Shown in pieces: positions 49,928 to 58,376 of a stretch of 64,000 nt of DNA. The translations under genes were made by a program, and so were the position numbers. The stretch's first letter is position 1. Each line of letters begins with the position of its first letter. This stretch comes from Saccharospirillum sp965652395 (GTDB taxonomy: Bacteria > Pseudomonadota > Gammaproteobacteria > Pseudomonadales > Natronospirillaceae). The stretch is taken from assembly GCA_965652395.1 (NCBI GenBank), contig CBFGUW010000022.1:1-64000 (forward strand), read 5' to 3'. Below the pieces are notes generated by a model. It was not told the DNA's origin, did not search any database, and saw only the letters and a list, made by a program, of their open reading frames with translations.

Positions 49928-52564
49928 ATGCCCGTAGCGACCCTGGTGGCCGCCCTGGCTCTGTTGACCGCCACCTTTTATACAGCCATTCCGGCGTTGG
50001 ATGTCATGCTGGCACTGGCGGCGGCCTGCTGCCTAGGTATTGCGGTCTGGAACGCAAAACATGCCTATTTCTGGCAATTGGTGCTGCTGGCAGCCATACC
50101 AGTTATTCCCGTCACTCAGTGGGTGGAAAGCCAACTGGTGGCTCGGGACGTTGGACATCAACAGATCGAGGTGGAAAAAACGCTGACCCGGCTATCCGGC
50201 GAGATCAAAGCCCAACTGGTCACTAACCGCAGTCATCTGGATGCGATGGCATTACTGGTTTCCCAGTACGATAATTTCACCCAGGAGGAATATGCAGTCT
50301 GGGTGGACCGCTTGGCTTCAAACACACCCTTCTCTTATTTGAACGTCGCTATTACCGATAACTACGTTATCACCCACGTCTATCCCGAAATTGAACAGAA
50401 TCTGGCGATTCAGGGCTTCGATCTGAGGAATATTCCCGCCCAATACGAAGCCGTGCGCCAGGTAATGGACGAACAAAGAGTCGTGGTCGCTGGCCCCATG
50501 CGCGTCCTGCAGGGGGACATGGCACTGGTGTACCGACTGCCGGTCCGCGGCCACCCAACCAAGACCATTACAGGCGTCCTTTCGCTGGACCGGATACTGG
50601 CCGCGGCTGCCCTAACCGCCACAGATGATTATCAAATGCGGTTGGCTGTGGAACGTAACGGCGACACCACTGTCCTGCAGTCGAATGAGCAATTAAGCGG
50701 TCAGGTGGTCGATTCCCACTTCGAGCTCGACGATATGCTCTGGCATTTGGAAGCCGTACCGGAAGGCGGCTGGCAACAGCCGACCGAAAGCATCTGGATC
50801 GCACGTACGGCGGCGCTCATCACCTGGGCGTTTCTTCTGGTGGTCTTCGGCTGGCAATACCGGGCCATGCGTCAACGCGATGTTGAACGAGTCACCCTCA
50901 AGGCTCAGGAAAGAGAGTTGCTCGAAGCCCAGCGACTGGGGCGACTTGGCTCCTGGACAAAGGTACCCGGCAGCGAGGAATACGCCATCTCAGCTCCGCT
51001 TTCCGAATTGATCGGCACGGAAAAAACGGTTCTCGATCTCGACGACGTCCTCCACTTCATTTACGAGCCGGATCAGGAGTACTACCTGACCCAAACCCAG
51101 GCGGTACTCGACCGCAGTGTCCCCTCCACCAAATTCGAACATCGCATTCTGGCTCAGGATCATCTCGTCTGGGTGGAACACATTGTTGCTCTGAATGCCC
51201 AGGGCCACCTGAGCGGCATGCTGCGCGACATTACCGACATCAAGAACACCGAAGCCGAGCTGCAAAAACTGGCGTACTACGATTCTTTGACCGGTGCCTC
51301 CAACCGTAACTTCTTCGGCAAACAGGTCCAGCAGGGTATTGCCCTGTCCCGTCGCAACGGCAATCACCTGGCGCTGGTCCTGTTCGATTTGGATAACTTC
51401 AAGGACATCAATGCCCAGTACGGCCATACCATCGGCGATGAAGTCCTCAAGTTGCTGACCGAACGGCTGAAGCGCTGTATCCGCCGCAGCGACACCGTCG
51501 CCCGGTTGTCGGGGGATACTTTCGCCGTCTGCCTGCAGAACCTGAAAGACCCCAGCCACACCATCTTCGTGGCGGACACCATCCTGAAGTCCATTTCTGA
51601 AACACTGGAAGTGGACGACCATCGCATCACCGTCACCGGGACTCTCGGTATCGCCACCTGTCCGGAAGACGACCTGGATTACGAAGGGCTGGTGAAAAAA
51701 GCCGAGATGGCACTACAGAAAGCCAAAGAAGTGGACCGGGGTTATTACCAGTTCTATTCGGACCAACTCAATCTGGAAAACGACCGGCGTCAGGAAATCC
51801 TGCGCCTGCTGCCCAACGCCCTGAATAACGACGAATTCCACTTGGTCTTGCAGCCACGCGTGGCGGCGGCCGACCAGCGCTGGTCCAGCATCGAAGTGTT
51901 GATCCGTTGGGAAAGCGGCGCCTTGGGTTTCGTGTCTCCCGGCGAATTCATTCCCATCGCCGAAGGCAGCCATCTGATTGTCGACATCGGTTATTGGGTC
52001 ATTCGCGAAGCCTTGCGCCAGTTCGCCGCTCATCTGAATGAGTTGGATGCGGAAACAGTGCTCTCCATCAACCTGTCGCCGAAACAGCTGGAGCATAGGG
52101 ATCTGACGCGATTCGTCTCCGATGAGATTCGCAAATCGGGCATACCGGCTTACCGGGTGGAGTTCGAAATTACCGAGCACTCGCTGACCGAAGAATCCGA
52201 AACCACCCTGGCCACCCTGGCGGAACTGTCCAATATGGGCATTCGATTCGCCATGGACGATTTCGGTACCGGTTACTCCAACCTGGGTATGCTGCAGGCC
52301 CTGCCTTTGAACGTACTGAAAATTGACCAGCGTTTTGTCCAACGCATTGAGGCGGGTGGGAAAGATTTGGAACTGGTCCGCGCCATTATCAATATGGGCC
52401 ACACGCTGGGTCTTATTGTCGTAGCCGAAGGGGTGGAAACCGCCGGGCAGGTCAAACTATTGACCGACCTGGGTTGCGACGAGCTCCAGGGTTATCACTT
52501 CTATCGCCCCCAGCGTTTGGAAGTGTTGTTGGGGGGAATGCAGCGCGAAGCCACTCATTCCTGA
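49928..52564 (+). CDS. CHASE-PAS-GGDEF-EAL protein, probable c-di-GMP phosphodiesterase
   Basis: The 878-residue membrane protein has N-terminal helices (about 5-65) and a periplasmic CHASE-type sensor (about 70-290). A membrane helix at 293-310, a PAS domain (about 335-440), a GGDEF domain (445-610) and an EAL domain (625-870) follow. The GGDEF motif is SGDTF (528-532), so cyclase activity is very unlikely. The EAL motif is EVL (656-658), with the other catalytic segments intact: SINLSPKQL, EITEHSL, AMDDFGTGYSN, LKIDQRFV, AEGVET and LQGYHF. It probably breaks down c-di-GMP under control of an external signal. I start at ATG 49928. Confidence 0.88.
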   Translation: MPVATLVAALALLTATFYTAIPALDVMLALAAACCLGIAVWNAKHAYFWQLVLLAAIPVIPVTQWVESQLVARDVGHQQIEVEKTLTRLSGEIKAQLVTNRSHLDAMALLVSQYDNFTQEEYAVWVDRLASNTPFSYLNVAITDNYVITHVYPEIEQNLAIQGFDLRNIPAQYEAVRQVMDEQRVVVAGPMRVLQGDMALVYRLPVRGHPTKTITGVLSLDRILAAAALTATDDYQMRLAVERNGDTTVLQSNEQLSGQVVDSHFELDDMLWHLEAVPEGGWQQPTESIWIARTAALITWAFLLVVFGWQYRAMRQRDVERVTLKAQERELLEAQRLGRLGSWTKVPGSEEYAISAPLSELIGTEKTVLDLDDVLHFIYEPDQEYYLTQTQAVLDRSVPSTKFEHRILAQDHLVWVEHIVALNAQGHLSGMLRDITDIKNTEAELQKLAYYDSLTGASNRNFFGKQVQQGIALSRRNGNHLALVLFDLDNFKDINAQYGHTIGDEVLKLLTERLKRCIRRSDTVARLSGDTFAVCLQNLKDPSHTIFVADTILKSISETLEVDDHRITVTGTLGIATCPEDDLDYEGLVKKAEMALQKAKEVDRGYYQFYSDQLNLENDRRQEILRLLPNALNNDEFHLVLQPRVAAADQRWSSIEVLIRWESGALGFVSPGEFIPIAEGSHLIVDIGYWVIREALRQFAAHLNELDAETVLSINLSPKQLEHRDLTRFVSDEIRKSGIPAYRVEFEITEHSLTEESETTLATLAELSNMGIRFAMDDFGTGYSNLGMLQALPLNVLKIDQRFVQRIEAGGKDLELVRAIINMGHTLGLIVVAEGVETAGQVKLLTDLGCDELQGYHFYRPQRLEVLLGGMQREATHS

Positions 52565-52592
52565 TCGATATACACGATACAGCGAACGGGCT

Positions 52593-52620
52593 CAGGCACT
52601 AGGATTTAGCCTGCGGTTTA
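52593..52620 (+). terminator. Weak hairpin after the EAL gene
   Basis: CAGGC (52593-52597) pairs with GCCTG (52609-52613), followed by CGGTTTATT. The short stem makes it a weak terminator candidate. Confidence 0.35.
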
Positions 52621-52625
52621 TTCTT

Positions 52626-53852
52626 CTATGCCACCTCAGTCATGGGCTGGCGATGGCTGAACCAATAGGCCAATGGCATTAACAACGCCAGGCCAACGCA
52701 GACAACCGACGTGGCCACCACAGGCAACAACCAGCCTTCCACAACCCAGGGCAGCGCTGCACAACCCAACCAGAACAGCAGCGAGAGCCTTACCGCCCCG
52801 GCTTTCTGCTCCAACACCCGGCCGTTTACCCACAAGCCCCCACCGAGCGGCAGAAAATGCGCCAGTGCCTCGGTGAAATTCAGGTCGACGGTAAACAACA
52901 AAAACCAGACCGTAAACCCCATCAGCAGACTATGGCTGGCAATCACCGACCACACCAGGGGTAACGCCGGTGGGTTGTCGAACTTCACCTGGGTGTCGGG
53001 CAGGCAGCGTGGTAGCGGGTAGTTTTGTTGCACATCCTCCGGCCGCCAGCCGGTGGGCATAAACCATATCTTGAGTTTGTCCTGCCAACGCCTGGCGTGC
53101 ACGGCATCCTTCCATAGCTGCCAATGCACATGCACATTCGCAAAAAAAGGATTCCAACTGTGCAGGGGTTTGCGGACGCCATAAACGCAAGGCTCCTCTT
53201 TCAGCTCAGGCTGATAACTGCCGAACAGTCGGTCCCACAGAATGAACACGCCACCGAAATTACGATCGATGTAAGGATCGTTAATCGCATGATGCACGCG
53301 GTGGTTCATCGGTGTGACAAAGATTTTTTCGTACCAACCCAGTTCGCCGATAAAACGGGTGTGCACCCAGTATTGATAAATCAGGTTCAAAGAACCCACG
53401 GTGACAATCACCTCAGGAGGGAAACCGATAAACAACATCGGCAAATAAAACACCGAGCCAATAATAAAACCGTTGAACGGCTGGCGCAGCGCGGTGGAAA
53501 GATTGAACTCTTCACTCTGGTGATGAACGACATGAATGCCCCAAAGCACATTGATTTTATGCTGGTAGCGATGGCTCCAGTAATAGAAGAAATCGTACAG
53601 TACGAAGGCCACCACCCAGAGTACAGGTGTCATCGTCAGCTCGAAATGCGGCAGCAACGTCCAGAGCGTCGCGTAGCCCAGAAATCCGACAAACTTGGTG
53701 GCAAAGCCCATCGTCTGGCTGAGAATGCCCGTGCTCAGTGAATTGATGGCATCGTTGGCGCGGTAGTAGCCGGTTTTGCGTTTCCAGTCGATCAGAATTT
53801 CGACCAGCAACAAAATAACAAACCCCGGTATCGCGAAGAGAATGAGATTCAT
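52626..53852 (-). CDS. Alkylglycerol monooxygenase-like membrane hydroxylase
   Basis: The 408-residue protein has eight to nine membrane helices and the di-iron histidine set HRYQH (94-98), HVVHH (107-111), H164 and HRVHH (184-188). Around them stand HHQSEEFNLSTALRQ, LIYQYWVHT and NFGGVFILWDRLFGSYQPE, which match animal AGMO (TMEM195) segment by segment. AGMO cleaves the ether bond of alkylglycerols using tetrahydrobiopterin. Its start overlaps the stop of the lysoplasmalogenase gene (TGATG type), supporting a role in ether-lipid breakdown. Other sterol-desaturase-like activity is possible. Confidence 0.8.
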   Translation of the reverse strand: MNLILFAIPGFVILLLVEILIDWKRKTGYYRANDAINSLSTGILSQTMGFATKFVGFLGYATLWTLLPHFELTMTPVLWVVAFVLYDFFYYWSHRYQHKINVLWGIHVVHHQSEEFNLSTALRQPFNGFIIGSVFYLPMLFIGFPPEVIVTVGSLNLIYQYWVHTRFIGELGWYEKIFVTPMNHRVHHAINDPYIDRNFGGVFILWDRLFGSYQPELKEEPCVYGVRKPLHSWNPFFANVHVHWQLWKDAVHARRWQDKLKIWFMPTGWRPEDVQQNYPLPRCLPDTQVKFDNPPALPLVWSVIASHSLLMGFTVWFLLFTVDLNFTEALAHFLPLGGGLWVNGRVLEQKAGAVRLSLLFWLGCAALPWVVEGWLLPVVATSVVCVGLALLMPLAYWFSHRQPMTEVA

Positions 53853-54472
53853 CAGTCCGCACTCCACAGTAGCAACGCTTGGACGATCATCCACTGCGCC
53901 CCATAGTAGCTCAACATGACCGCCCAATCATGGGCGGGCAAAGGTGCCACAAAAAGGCCGATGGCAATCAAAGAATCCGACAGAATAAAAGTAGCCGCCC
54001 CCAGTACACCGGGCCAGAGCGCATGCCGGCTGAATATGGCCGCAAGACCCATCAGGGAAATAGCCGCCAGATAGGCCAGAACCGGGACTTTCATATCCCC
54101 CAACCCAGACCAGACCCAGATCAGCACCGCCAAAGCCCAGACTCCCAGGAAAACCGCCCACCCCAGGCGTTCCGGCCGCCATTCGAAACGGCGGCTGAAC
54201 AAAAAGGCGTAACATAATTGGGCGAGCAAAAAAGCGGCCAGACCACCCAGGAACCAATCCAGCTCCAGCAGGACATCCCCCAGGGAGCCCAACAAGACAG
54301 CCACCAACACCAACCGACGCCAGGGGAAAGACCCTTTGGCGATTACAAACACCGCCAATGCCCAAATAGGCGCCGCCTTGGCCAGCCACTCGAAAGGCCA
54401 GGGCGACCACAGCATCGCTACCAGATAAACACCGGCCAATACCCAATAAACACTTGTTTGTATCCGACTCAT
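53852..54472 (-). CDS. YhhN/TMEM86-family lysoplasmalogenase
   Basis: The 206-residue protein has eight short hydrophobic helices with the YhhN signature LLGSLGDVLLELDWFLGGLA, FLLAQLCYAFLFSRRF and the conserved end ATFILSDSLIAIGLF. Members hydrolyse the vinyl-ether bond of lysoplasmalogen; the aspartates in GDVLLELD and LSDS are the expected catalytic residues. It overlaps both neighbours, so the three proteins are co-translated. Confidence 0.87.
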   Translation of the reverse strand: MSRIQTSVYWVLAGVYLVAMLWSPWPFEWLAKAAPIWALAVFVIAKGSFPWRRLVLVAVLLGSLGDVLLELDWFLGGLAAFLLAQLCYAFLFSRRFEWRPERLGWAVFLGVWALAVLIWVWSGLGDMKVPVLAYLAAISLMGLAAIFSRHALWPGVLGAATFILSDSLIAIGLFVAPLPAHDWAVMLSYYGAQWMIVQALLLWSAD

Positions 54473-55395
54473 TCAATATTTTCTCGTGGCGCCCAGGTTC
54501 GCCGCGCCAGCACCAACGTTAGACAAACCCCGGCGATGACAAAGGCGATGCCCACCCACTGAGTGAGCAAGACCGGCTGGCGCAGCACGATCATCGTCAA
54601 CAGCGCATTAAAAATAGGGGCCGTCGTCATCATCAGTCCCGCTATGTTGGCATCGCCGACACTGACCGCCCGTATCCAACTGAAATATGAGATCAATGAA
54701 GGGAACAGGGCGACATAAACAACGGCCCACAGCACGTCCAGGTCCGGCAGCAAAGCATCACCGGTGACCAATCCGCTCAGCCAAAACGGCACAATCACAA
54801 TACTGCCGACACCGATCATAAACGTCAGCAGCCCCACTCCATTCACCTCATAGGTGGGCACGGTTTTCAGAACCACCGAATACAACGACCAACTGAGCAA
54901 CGCCAACAGGAAAATACCGTCGCCAATCAGGCCGGTATCACTGACACTCAGAGCGAAGCGCCCCTTCGTCAGCACCAGATAGGCTCCGAAAACCGCCACA
55001 CCTGAGGTCAACCATTGCAACCCACTCAAACGACCCTGCCCAAGCCAGCCACTGAGCACGAAGATCATTACCGGCATTAACGCCGACATGGCACCGATAT
55101 TCACTGGCTGGGTATATTCCAACGCCCAGTACTGCAAGGTGTTGTACAGCGTCACGCTTAACACCGCCAAAGGCAGCAGCCGGGACAAATGGGCCCGGTA
55201 CCAGGCCCACTGGCGCCGAATGTGCGGTACGCCAAAAGGCGCTATGAACAAAAACGCCAACCACCAACGAAATTGCGAAAGAGTGAAGGCTGGCAGAGAA
55301 GCCACAGCAATCTTCCCGACAATGGCATTGGTAGCCCAAAAGAAATTAGCGATGGCGGCAAAACCGGCGGCGATTAATACATTGCGTAACGTCAC
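54469..55395 (-). CDS. EamA/DMT-family transporter
   Basis: The 308-residue protein has ten helices in two EamA repeats, opening NVLIAAGFAAIANFFWATNA. WWLAFLFIAPFGVP and EYTQPVNIGAMSALMPVMIF are typical of the first repeat. It starts the three-gene operon and overlaps yhhN by four bases (ATGA). It may move a product or precursor of the ether-lipid enzymes, but EamA substrates cannot be told from sequence. Confidence 0.87.
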   Translation of the reverse strand: MTLRNVLIAAGFAAIANFFWATNAIVGKIAVASLPAFTLSQFRWWLAFLFIAPFGVPHIRRQWAWYRAHLSRLLPLAVLSVTLYNTLQYWALEYTQPVNIGAMSALMPVMIFVLSGWLGQGRLSGLQWLTSGVAVFGAYLVLTKGRFALSVSDTGLIGDGIFLLALLSWSLYSVVLKTVPTYEVNGVGLLTFMIGVGSIVIVPFWLSGLVTGDALLPDLDVLWAVVYVALFPSLISYFSWIRAVSVGDANIAGLMMTTAPIFNALLTMIVLRQPVLLTQWVGIAFVIAGVCLTLVLARRTWAPRENIE

Positions 55396-55539
55396 GGCGA
55401 CTCTTCTTTTTTATCATTGACCGCAGACAGTCTCGCGATTTTAACGAGGGTGAGCAAGGAAGGAAGGGAGAGGCCCAGACTAATGAATGAGATGCATGAA
55501 TCGGCAGAGAAAGAAGAGGATTACCACGGGAGCACGGCA

Positions 55540-55570
55540 CACAAAAAAGGCGACCCGAAGGTCGCCTTTT
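55540..55570 (-). terminator. Terminator of the atp operon
   Basis: An 11-bp perfect stem (55545-55555 with 55560-55570, loop CGAA) lies 22 bases past atpC. On the minus strand it ends in TTTTTTGTGTG. It is the clear end of the ATP synthase transcript. Confidence 0.92.
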
Positions 55571-55591
55571 GTAAATGCCCGAGTCGGCGTA

Positions 55592-56017
55592 TTAACGACC
55601 CTTGCGGCGCTTGAACTCGCGCAACGTACGCAGTTGGGCTGCGGCACGCGCCAGGTCGGCGGCGACCTGTGCGAATTCCTGCTCGGCCATCTTGTCCGCG
55701 ATGACTTTTTCGGCGTCGGCCTTGGCTTTTTCAGCCGCGGCGGCGTCAATGTCATCGGCACGCAGGGCGGTGTCGGCCAGAATGGTGACGACGTGCGGCT
55801 GAACTTCCAGGAAGCCACCGGACACGTAGAAGACCTCTTCGCTACCATCCTGCAACGTCAGCTTGACCGGAGCCGGATTCAGCCGCGTCAGCAAGGGGGC
55901 GTGCTGGGGTTTGATACCCAGTTCGCCCTGCTCGCCTTCGCAGACCACCGTTTCGACCCGACCTGAAAAGATCTGGTCTTCGGCGCTGACGATGTCGCAG
56001 TGTAAAGTCATAGCCAT
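55592..56017 (-). CDS. atpC: ATP synthase F1 epsilon subunit
   Basis: Epsilon couples rotation of gamma and the c-ring and can inhibit ATP hydrolysis. The 141-residue protein has the N-terminal beta domain (CDIVSAEDQIFSGRVETVVC, GELGIKPQHAPLLTRL) and a C-terminal helical hairpin rich in Ala and Lys. GGAGG before the ATG sets the start at 56017. It is the last gene of the atp operon. Confidence 0.96.
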   Translation of the reverse strand: MAMTLHCDIVSAEDQIFSGRVETVVCEGEQGELGIKPQHAPLLTRLNPAPVKLTLQDGSEEVFYVSGGFLEVQPHVVTILADTALRADDIDAAAAEKAKADAEKVIADKMAEQEFAQVAADLARAAAQLRTLREFKRRKGR

Positions 56018-56035
56018 TTGCACCTCCGGCGCGGT

Positions 56036-57442
56036 TTAGGATTTAGCGCGCTGGTTGTAGGCTTCCAACACCTCGTCGATGGACCCCTTCATGTAGAAGT
56101 CCTGCTCGGGGATGTGATCGTATTCACCATCAAGGATGCCCTGGAAACCACGGATGGTTTCTTTCAGAGACACATATTTACCCGGAGCACCGGTGAACAC
56201 CTCGGCAACGTGGAACGGCTGGGACAGGAAACGCTCGATCTTACGGGCGCGGGCCACAACCATTTTGTCGTCGTCGGACAGTTCGTCCATACCCAGAATC
56301 GCGATGATGTCTTTCAGCTCTTTATAGCGCTGCAGAACACCCTGAACGCCACGGGCACAATCGTAGTGCTCGTTACCGATGACCAGCGGATCCAACTGAC
56401 GGGAGGTGGAATCCAGCGGGTCAACCGCGGGGTAAATACCCAGAGCGGCGATGTCACGGCTCAATACCACGGTCGCATCCAAGTGGGCGAAGGTGGTGGC
56501 CGGAGACGGGTCGGTCAAGTCATCCGCGGGTACGTATACCGCCTGTACGGAAGTAATGGAGCCTGCCTTGGTGGAGGTAATACGCTCCTGCAGAACACCC
56601 ATTTCCTCGGCCAGGGTCGGCTGGTAACCCACCGCTGAAGGCATACGGCCCAACAGTGCGGACACCTCGGTACCGGCCAGCGTATAACGGTAGATGTTGT
56701 CCACGAAGAACAGAACATCACGGCCTTCGTCACGGAACTTCTCGGCCATGGTCAGACCGGTCAGTGCCACACGCAGACGGTTGCCGGGCGGTTCGTTCAT
56801 CTGGCCGTAAACCATCGCCACCTTGGACTGGGGCAGGTCGTCCAGTTTGATAACGCCAGCTTCACTCATTTCGTGATAGAAGTCGTTACCTTCCCGGGTC
56901 CGCTCACCGACACCGGCGAATACGGACAGACCGGAGTGCTCGGTCGCGATGTTGTTGATCAGCTCCAGCATGTTTACGGTCTTGCCCACACCGGCACCAC
57001 CGAACAAACCAACCTTACCACCCTTGGCAAACGGGCAGATCAGGTCGATTACCTTGATGCCGGTTTCCAGGATGTCCTGGCTCTGGGACTGCTCCGCGTA
57101 GCTCGGGGCATCCTGGTGGATGACCGAGTGCTCTTCGGAACCGATGTCGCCGCGCTCGTCGATGGCTTCGCCGAGTACGTTCATGATACGGCCCAGGGTG
57201 GCCTTACCGACCGGCACGGAAATGCCCTTGCCGGTGTTGTCGACCGCCAGACCACGCTTGACGCCTTCGGTGGAGCCCATGGCGATCGCCCGGACAATAC
57301 CGTCGCCCAGCTGCTGCTGGACTTCGAGGGTCAAGTTCACTTCTTTGACTTTCAGAGCGTCATAGACCTTGGGGACGCTGTCACGCGGGAATTCCACGTC
57401 AACAACGGCGCCAATGATCTGGGTGATACGTCCGCTACTCAT
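56036..57442 (-). CDS. atpD: ATP synthase F1 beta subunit
   Basis: The catalytic subunit of F1. The 468-residue protein has the P-loop GGAGVGKT (148-155), the catalytic Glu segment GVGERTREGNDFYHEM, and ALLGRMPSAVGYQPTLAEEM with LSRDIAALGIYPAVDPLDST. Length and order are standard. It lies 23 bases after atpG. Confidence 0.99.
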   Translation of the reverse strand: MSSGRITQIIGAVVDVEFPRDSVPKVYDALKVKEVNLTLEVQQQLGDGIVRAIAMGSTEGVKRGLAVDNTGKGISVPVGKATLGRIMNVLGEAIDERGDIGSEEHSVIHQDAPSYAEQSQSQDILETGIKVIDLICPFAKGGKVGLFGGAGVGKTVNMLELINNIATEHSGLSVFAGVGERTREGNDFYHEMSEAGVIKLDDLPQSKVAMVYGQMNEPPGNRLRVALTGLTMAEKFRDEGRDVLFFVDNIYRYTLAGTEVSALLGRMPSAVGYQPTLAEEMGVLQERITSTKAGSITSVQAVYVPADDLTDPSPATTFAHLDATVVLSRDIAALGIYPAVDPLDSTSRQLDPLVIGNEHYDCARGVQGVLQRYKELKDIIAILGMDELSDDDKMVVARARKIERFLSQPFHVAEVFTGAPGKYVSLKETIRGFQGILDGEYDHIPEQDFYMKGSIDEVLEAYNQRAKS

Positions 57443-57465
57443 CTTCTGTATCCTCTCAAAACCGT

Positions 57466-58332
57466 TTATTGCACCGCAGAGGCGCCACCGACAATCTCAG
57501 CGATTTCTTGTGTAATCGCCGCCTGACGCGCCTTGTTGTATACCATGTTGAGACTGTCGATCAGCTCGCCCGCGTTTTCGGTGGCGTTTTTCATCGCCAT
57601 CATGCGCGAAGCCTGTTCGCAAGCCAGATTTTCCACCACACCCTGATACACCACGGCTTCAACGTAGCGCACCAGCAGGTGGTCCAGCAGAGACTGGGGA
57701 TCCGGCTCGTACAAATAGTCCCAAGTGTGTCGGCGCGACGTTTCGTCGTCGGCGGCCTTCAGTGGCAATAGCTGCTCAATCCGGGGCTTCTGCACCATGG
57801 TGTTCACGAATTCGTTGAACACCACGAACAAGCGGTCGATCTTGCCTTCGTTATAGTCGTCCAGCATGACCTTGACGCCGCCGATCAGGTCGCTCACGGC
57901 TGGCTTGTCGCCGAGCTGTGACATGGTGGCTGCGATATCGTAGCCACGCGCCTTGAAGAAACCGGCGCCCTTGCTCCCAATGGTACAGACCTGCACCGTC
58001 GCACCCTTCTCTTTCCAGGCGGCAACGTCCTGGCTGACGGACTTGAACAGGTTGAAGTTCAAGCCACCGCACAGACCACGATCGGTGGACACAACAATGT
58101 AGCCCACACGTTTGACGTCGCGCTCGCTCAGATAGGGATGGCGATACTCGGGATTGGCGTTCGCCAAATGCCCGATCACCGCCCGGACTTTGTCAGCATA
58201 GGGCTTGCTGGCTTCCATCCGGTCTTGAGCTTTACGCTTCTTACTCGCAGCGACCATTTCCATCGCCGAAGTAATCTTCTGCGTATTTTTAATGCTCGAT
58301 ATTTTCGTGCGAATCTCTTTTCCGGCTGCCAT
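57466..58332 (-). CDS. atpG: ATP synthase F1 gamma subunit
   Basis: Gamma is the rotor shaft in the F1 hexamer. The 288-residue protein begins with AAGKEIRTKISSIKNTQKIT and ends with NKARQAAITQEIAEIVGGAS, the two long helices that form the coiled coil. The middle domain has STDRGLCGGLNFNLFK. It lies between atpA and atpD. Confidence 0.98.
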   Translation of the reverse strand: MAAGKEIRTKISSIKNTQKITSAMEMVAASKKRKAQDRMEASKPYADKVRAVIGHLANANPEYRHPYLSERDVKRVGYIVVSTDRGLCGGLNFNLFKSVSQDVAAWKEKGATVQVCTIGSKGAGFFKARGYDIAATMSQLGDKPAVSDLIGGVKVMLDDYNEGKIDRLFVVFNEFVNTMVQKPRIEQLLPLKAADDETSRRHTWDYLYEPDPQSLLDHLLVRYVEAVVYQGVVENLACEQASRMMAMKNATENAGELIDSLNMVYNKARQAAITQEIAEIVGGASAVQ

Positions 58333-58376
58333 AGCAATGCCTCAGTTCAATCGGCCGTCCGAAGACGGCCGGTGAA

